The position numbers were made by a program, and so were the translations under genes. The notes below the pieces were generated by a model. That model saw nothing but the letters and a program-made list of their open reading frames with translations, ran no database searches and was not told the origin of the DNA. Shown here in pieces: positions 6,036-6,197 of a stretch of DNA of 6,197 bases. Numbering within the stretch: the stretch's first letter is position 1; each line of letters opens with the position of its first letter. The stretch is from positions 1 through 6,197 of the forward strand of contig CAKPPI010000045.1 of assembly GCA_934177545.1 (NCBI GenBank), in the 5' to 3' direction. Origin of the DNA: an uncultured Bacilli bacterium. GTDB lineage: Bacteria; Bacillota_I; Bacilli_A; RF39; UBA660.

Positions 6036-6065
6036 ATATTACCATGTCTATTAGTATAATGTCAA
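6036..6065 (-). promoter_or_regulatory. Promoter of lexA
   Basis: On the minus strand a perfect TTGACA (6065-6060) is followed after 18 bp by TAATAT (6041-6036), preceded by TGG, an extended -10. The transcript would then start near 6029, only a few bases before the SD. An alternative, TTTACG (6080-6075) with 16 bp to TATACT (6058-6053), gives a longer leader. The LexA-box-like site at 6063-6076 overlaps core elements of both. Confidence 0.7.
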
Positions 6066-6076
6066 ACAAAAATTCG
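6063..6076 (-). promoter_or_regulatory. LexA box over the lexA promoter
   Basis: On the minus strand CGAATTTTTGTTTG matches the Bacillus SOS box CGAAC-N4-GTTCG at 8 of 10 fixed positions; both differences are C to T. It overlaps the lexA -35 (6065-6060), a good position for autorepression. Confidence 0.6.
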
Positions 6077-6091
6077 TAAAAAGTTATTGGC

Positions 6092-6105
6092 AAAACAATT
6101 GTTCG
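6092..6105 (+). promoter_or_regulatory. Second LexA box, upstream of the divergent gene
   Basis: AAAACAATTGTTCG has a perfect right half site (GTTCG) and a left half AAAAC differing at two positions from CGAAC, so 8 of 10 fixed positions match. Its core AACAATTGTT is a perfect palindrome. It lies 29 bp from the other box centre to centre and 36-49 bp before the divergent ATG. Confidence 0.6.
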
Positions 6106-6140
6106 GTAGTAAGCTTGGCTTATAAAGAGGAGGAAATGTA

Positions 6141-6197
6141 ATGAACGAATTTAAAGAAATAATGAAGACAGCCTTAGTAGTAACAATAATATATATT
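6141..6197 (+). CDS. Start of a membrane-anchored protein (19 codons, cut by window end)
   Basis: ATG at 6141 with a strong AGGAGG at 6128-6133, 7 nt upstream. The 19 visible residues are a short charged start (MNEFKEIMK) followed by a hydrophobic run (ALVVTIIYI) that looks like the beginning of an N-terminal membrane helix. The charge pattern resembles the start of type I signal peptidases (an EFKEIxKT-like lead into a membrane helix). A small SOS-induced division inhibitor such as YneA, which lies divergent to lexA in Bacillus, would also start with a membrane segment. The fragment is too short to choose. The nearby LexA-box-like site would fit SOS control. Confidence 0.75.
   Translation, partial: MNEFKEIMKTALVVTIIYI

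Noticed and set aside
6099..6126. TTGTTC-16 bp-TATAAA as the promoter of the divergent gene
   Set aside because: The start would fall near 6133, inside or after the ribosome binding site at 6128-6133. TTGGCA (6087-6092) with TAAGCT (6110-6115) is better placed but has a poor -10, so no promoter is called.

Overview
This is an AT-rich chromosomal stretch that looks like a low-GC Bacillota, most likely a Bacilli/Erysipelotrichia-like or wall-less-related gut lineage. The evidence is the LexA of Bacillus type with CGAAC-N4-GTTCG-like operators, strong GGAGG-type ribosome binding sites, consensus sigma-A promoters and AT-rich codon use. Trp is encoded by TGG (two in a row near 2404-2409) and nothing requires TGA to be read as Trp, so the standard bacterial code fits. 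Species cannot be assigned from the sequence alone.

Layout. Positions 1-1929 hold the 3' end of alaS (alanyl-tRNA synthetase editing and C-terminal domains) overlapping holA (DNA polymerase III delta, clamp loader). A 193-bp gap follows, with an AT-rich inverted repeat wrapped around a near-perfect sigma-A promoter. That promoter drives an unrecognised 423-residue protein (2123-3394). Positions 3395-3895 are a gene-poor accessory patch. It holds a hairpin, a tRNA-Glu(CUC), the tRNA terminator, a 41-codon remnant of a tyrosine recombinase pointing at the tRNA, and three copies of a 17-bp unit that look like insertion-sequence ends. An extended -10 promoter at the end of this patch serves a two-gene operon: an unrecognised 262-residue protein and tcdA, the ThiF/E1-like enzyme that cyclises t6A in tRNA. 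tcdA converges on lexA, and the two share a perfect bidirectional terminator. lexA is transcribed leftward. Its upstream region carries two LexA-box-like sites and a divergent gene of which only the first 19 codons are in the window.

How it fits together. Most genes are housekeeping: translation (alaS, tRNA-Glu, tcdA), replication (holA) and the SOS response (lexA). The accessory signal is the tRNA-integrase-repeat patch, best read as the decayed scar of an integrated element. I found no clear complete novel system. The strongest leads are the unknown protein tightly coupled to tcdA, the unknown protein with HTH-like repeats upstream of the tRNA, and the tRNA-Glu with a mismatched anticodon stem beside the integrase remnant.
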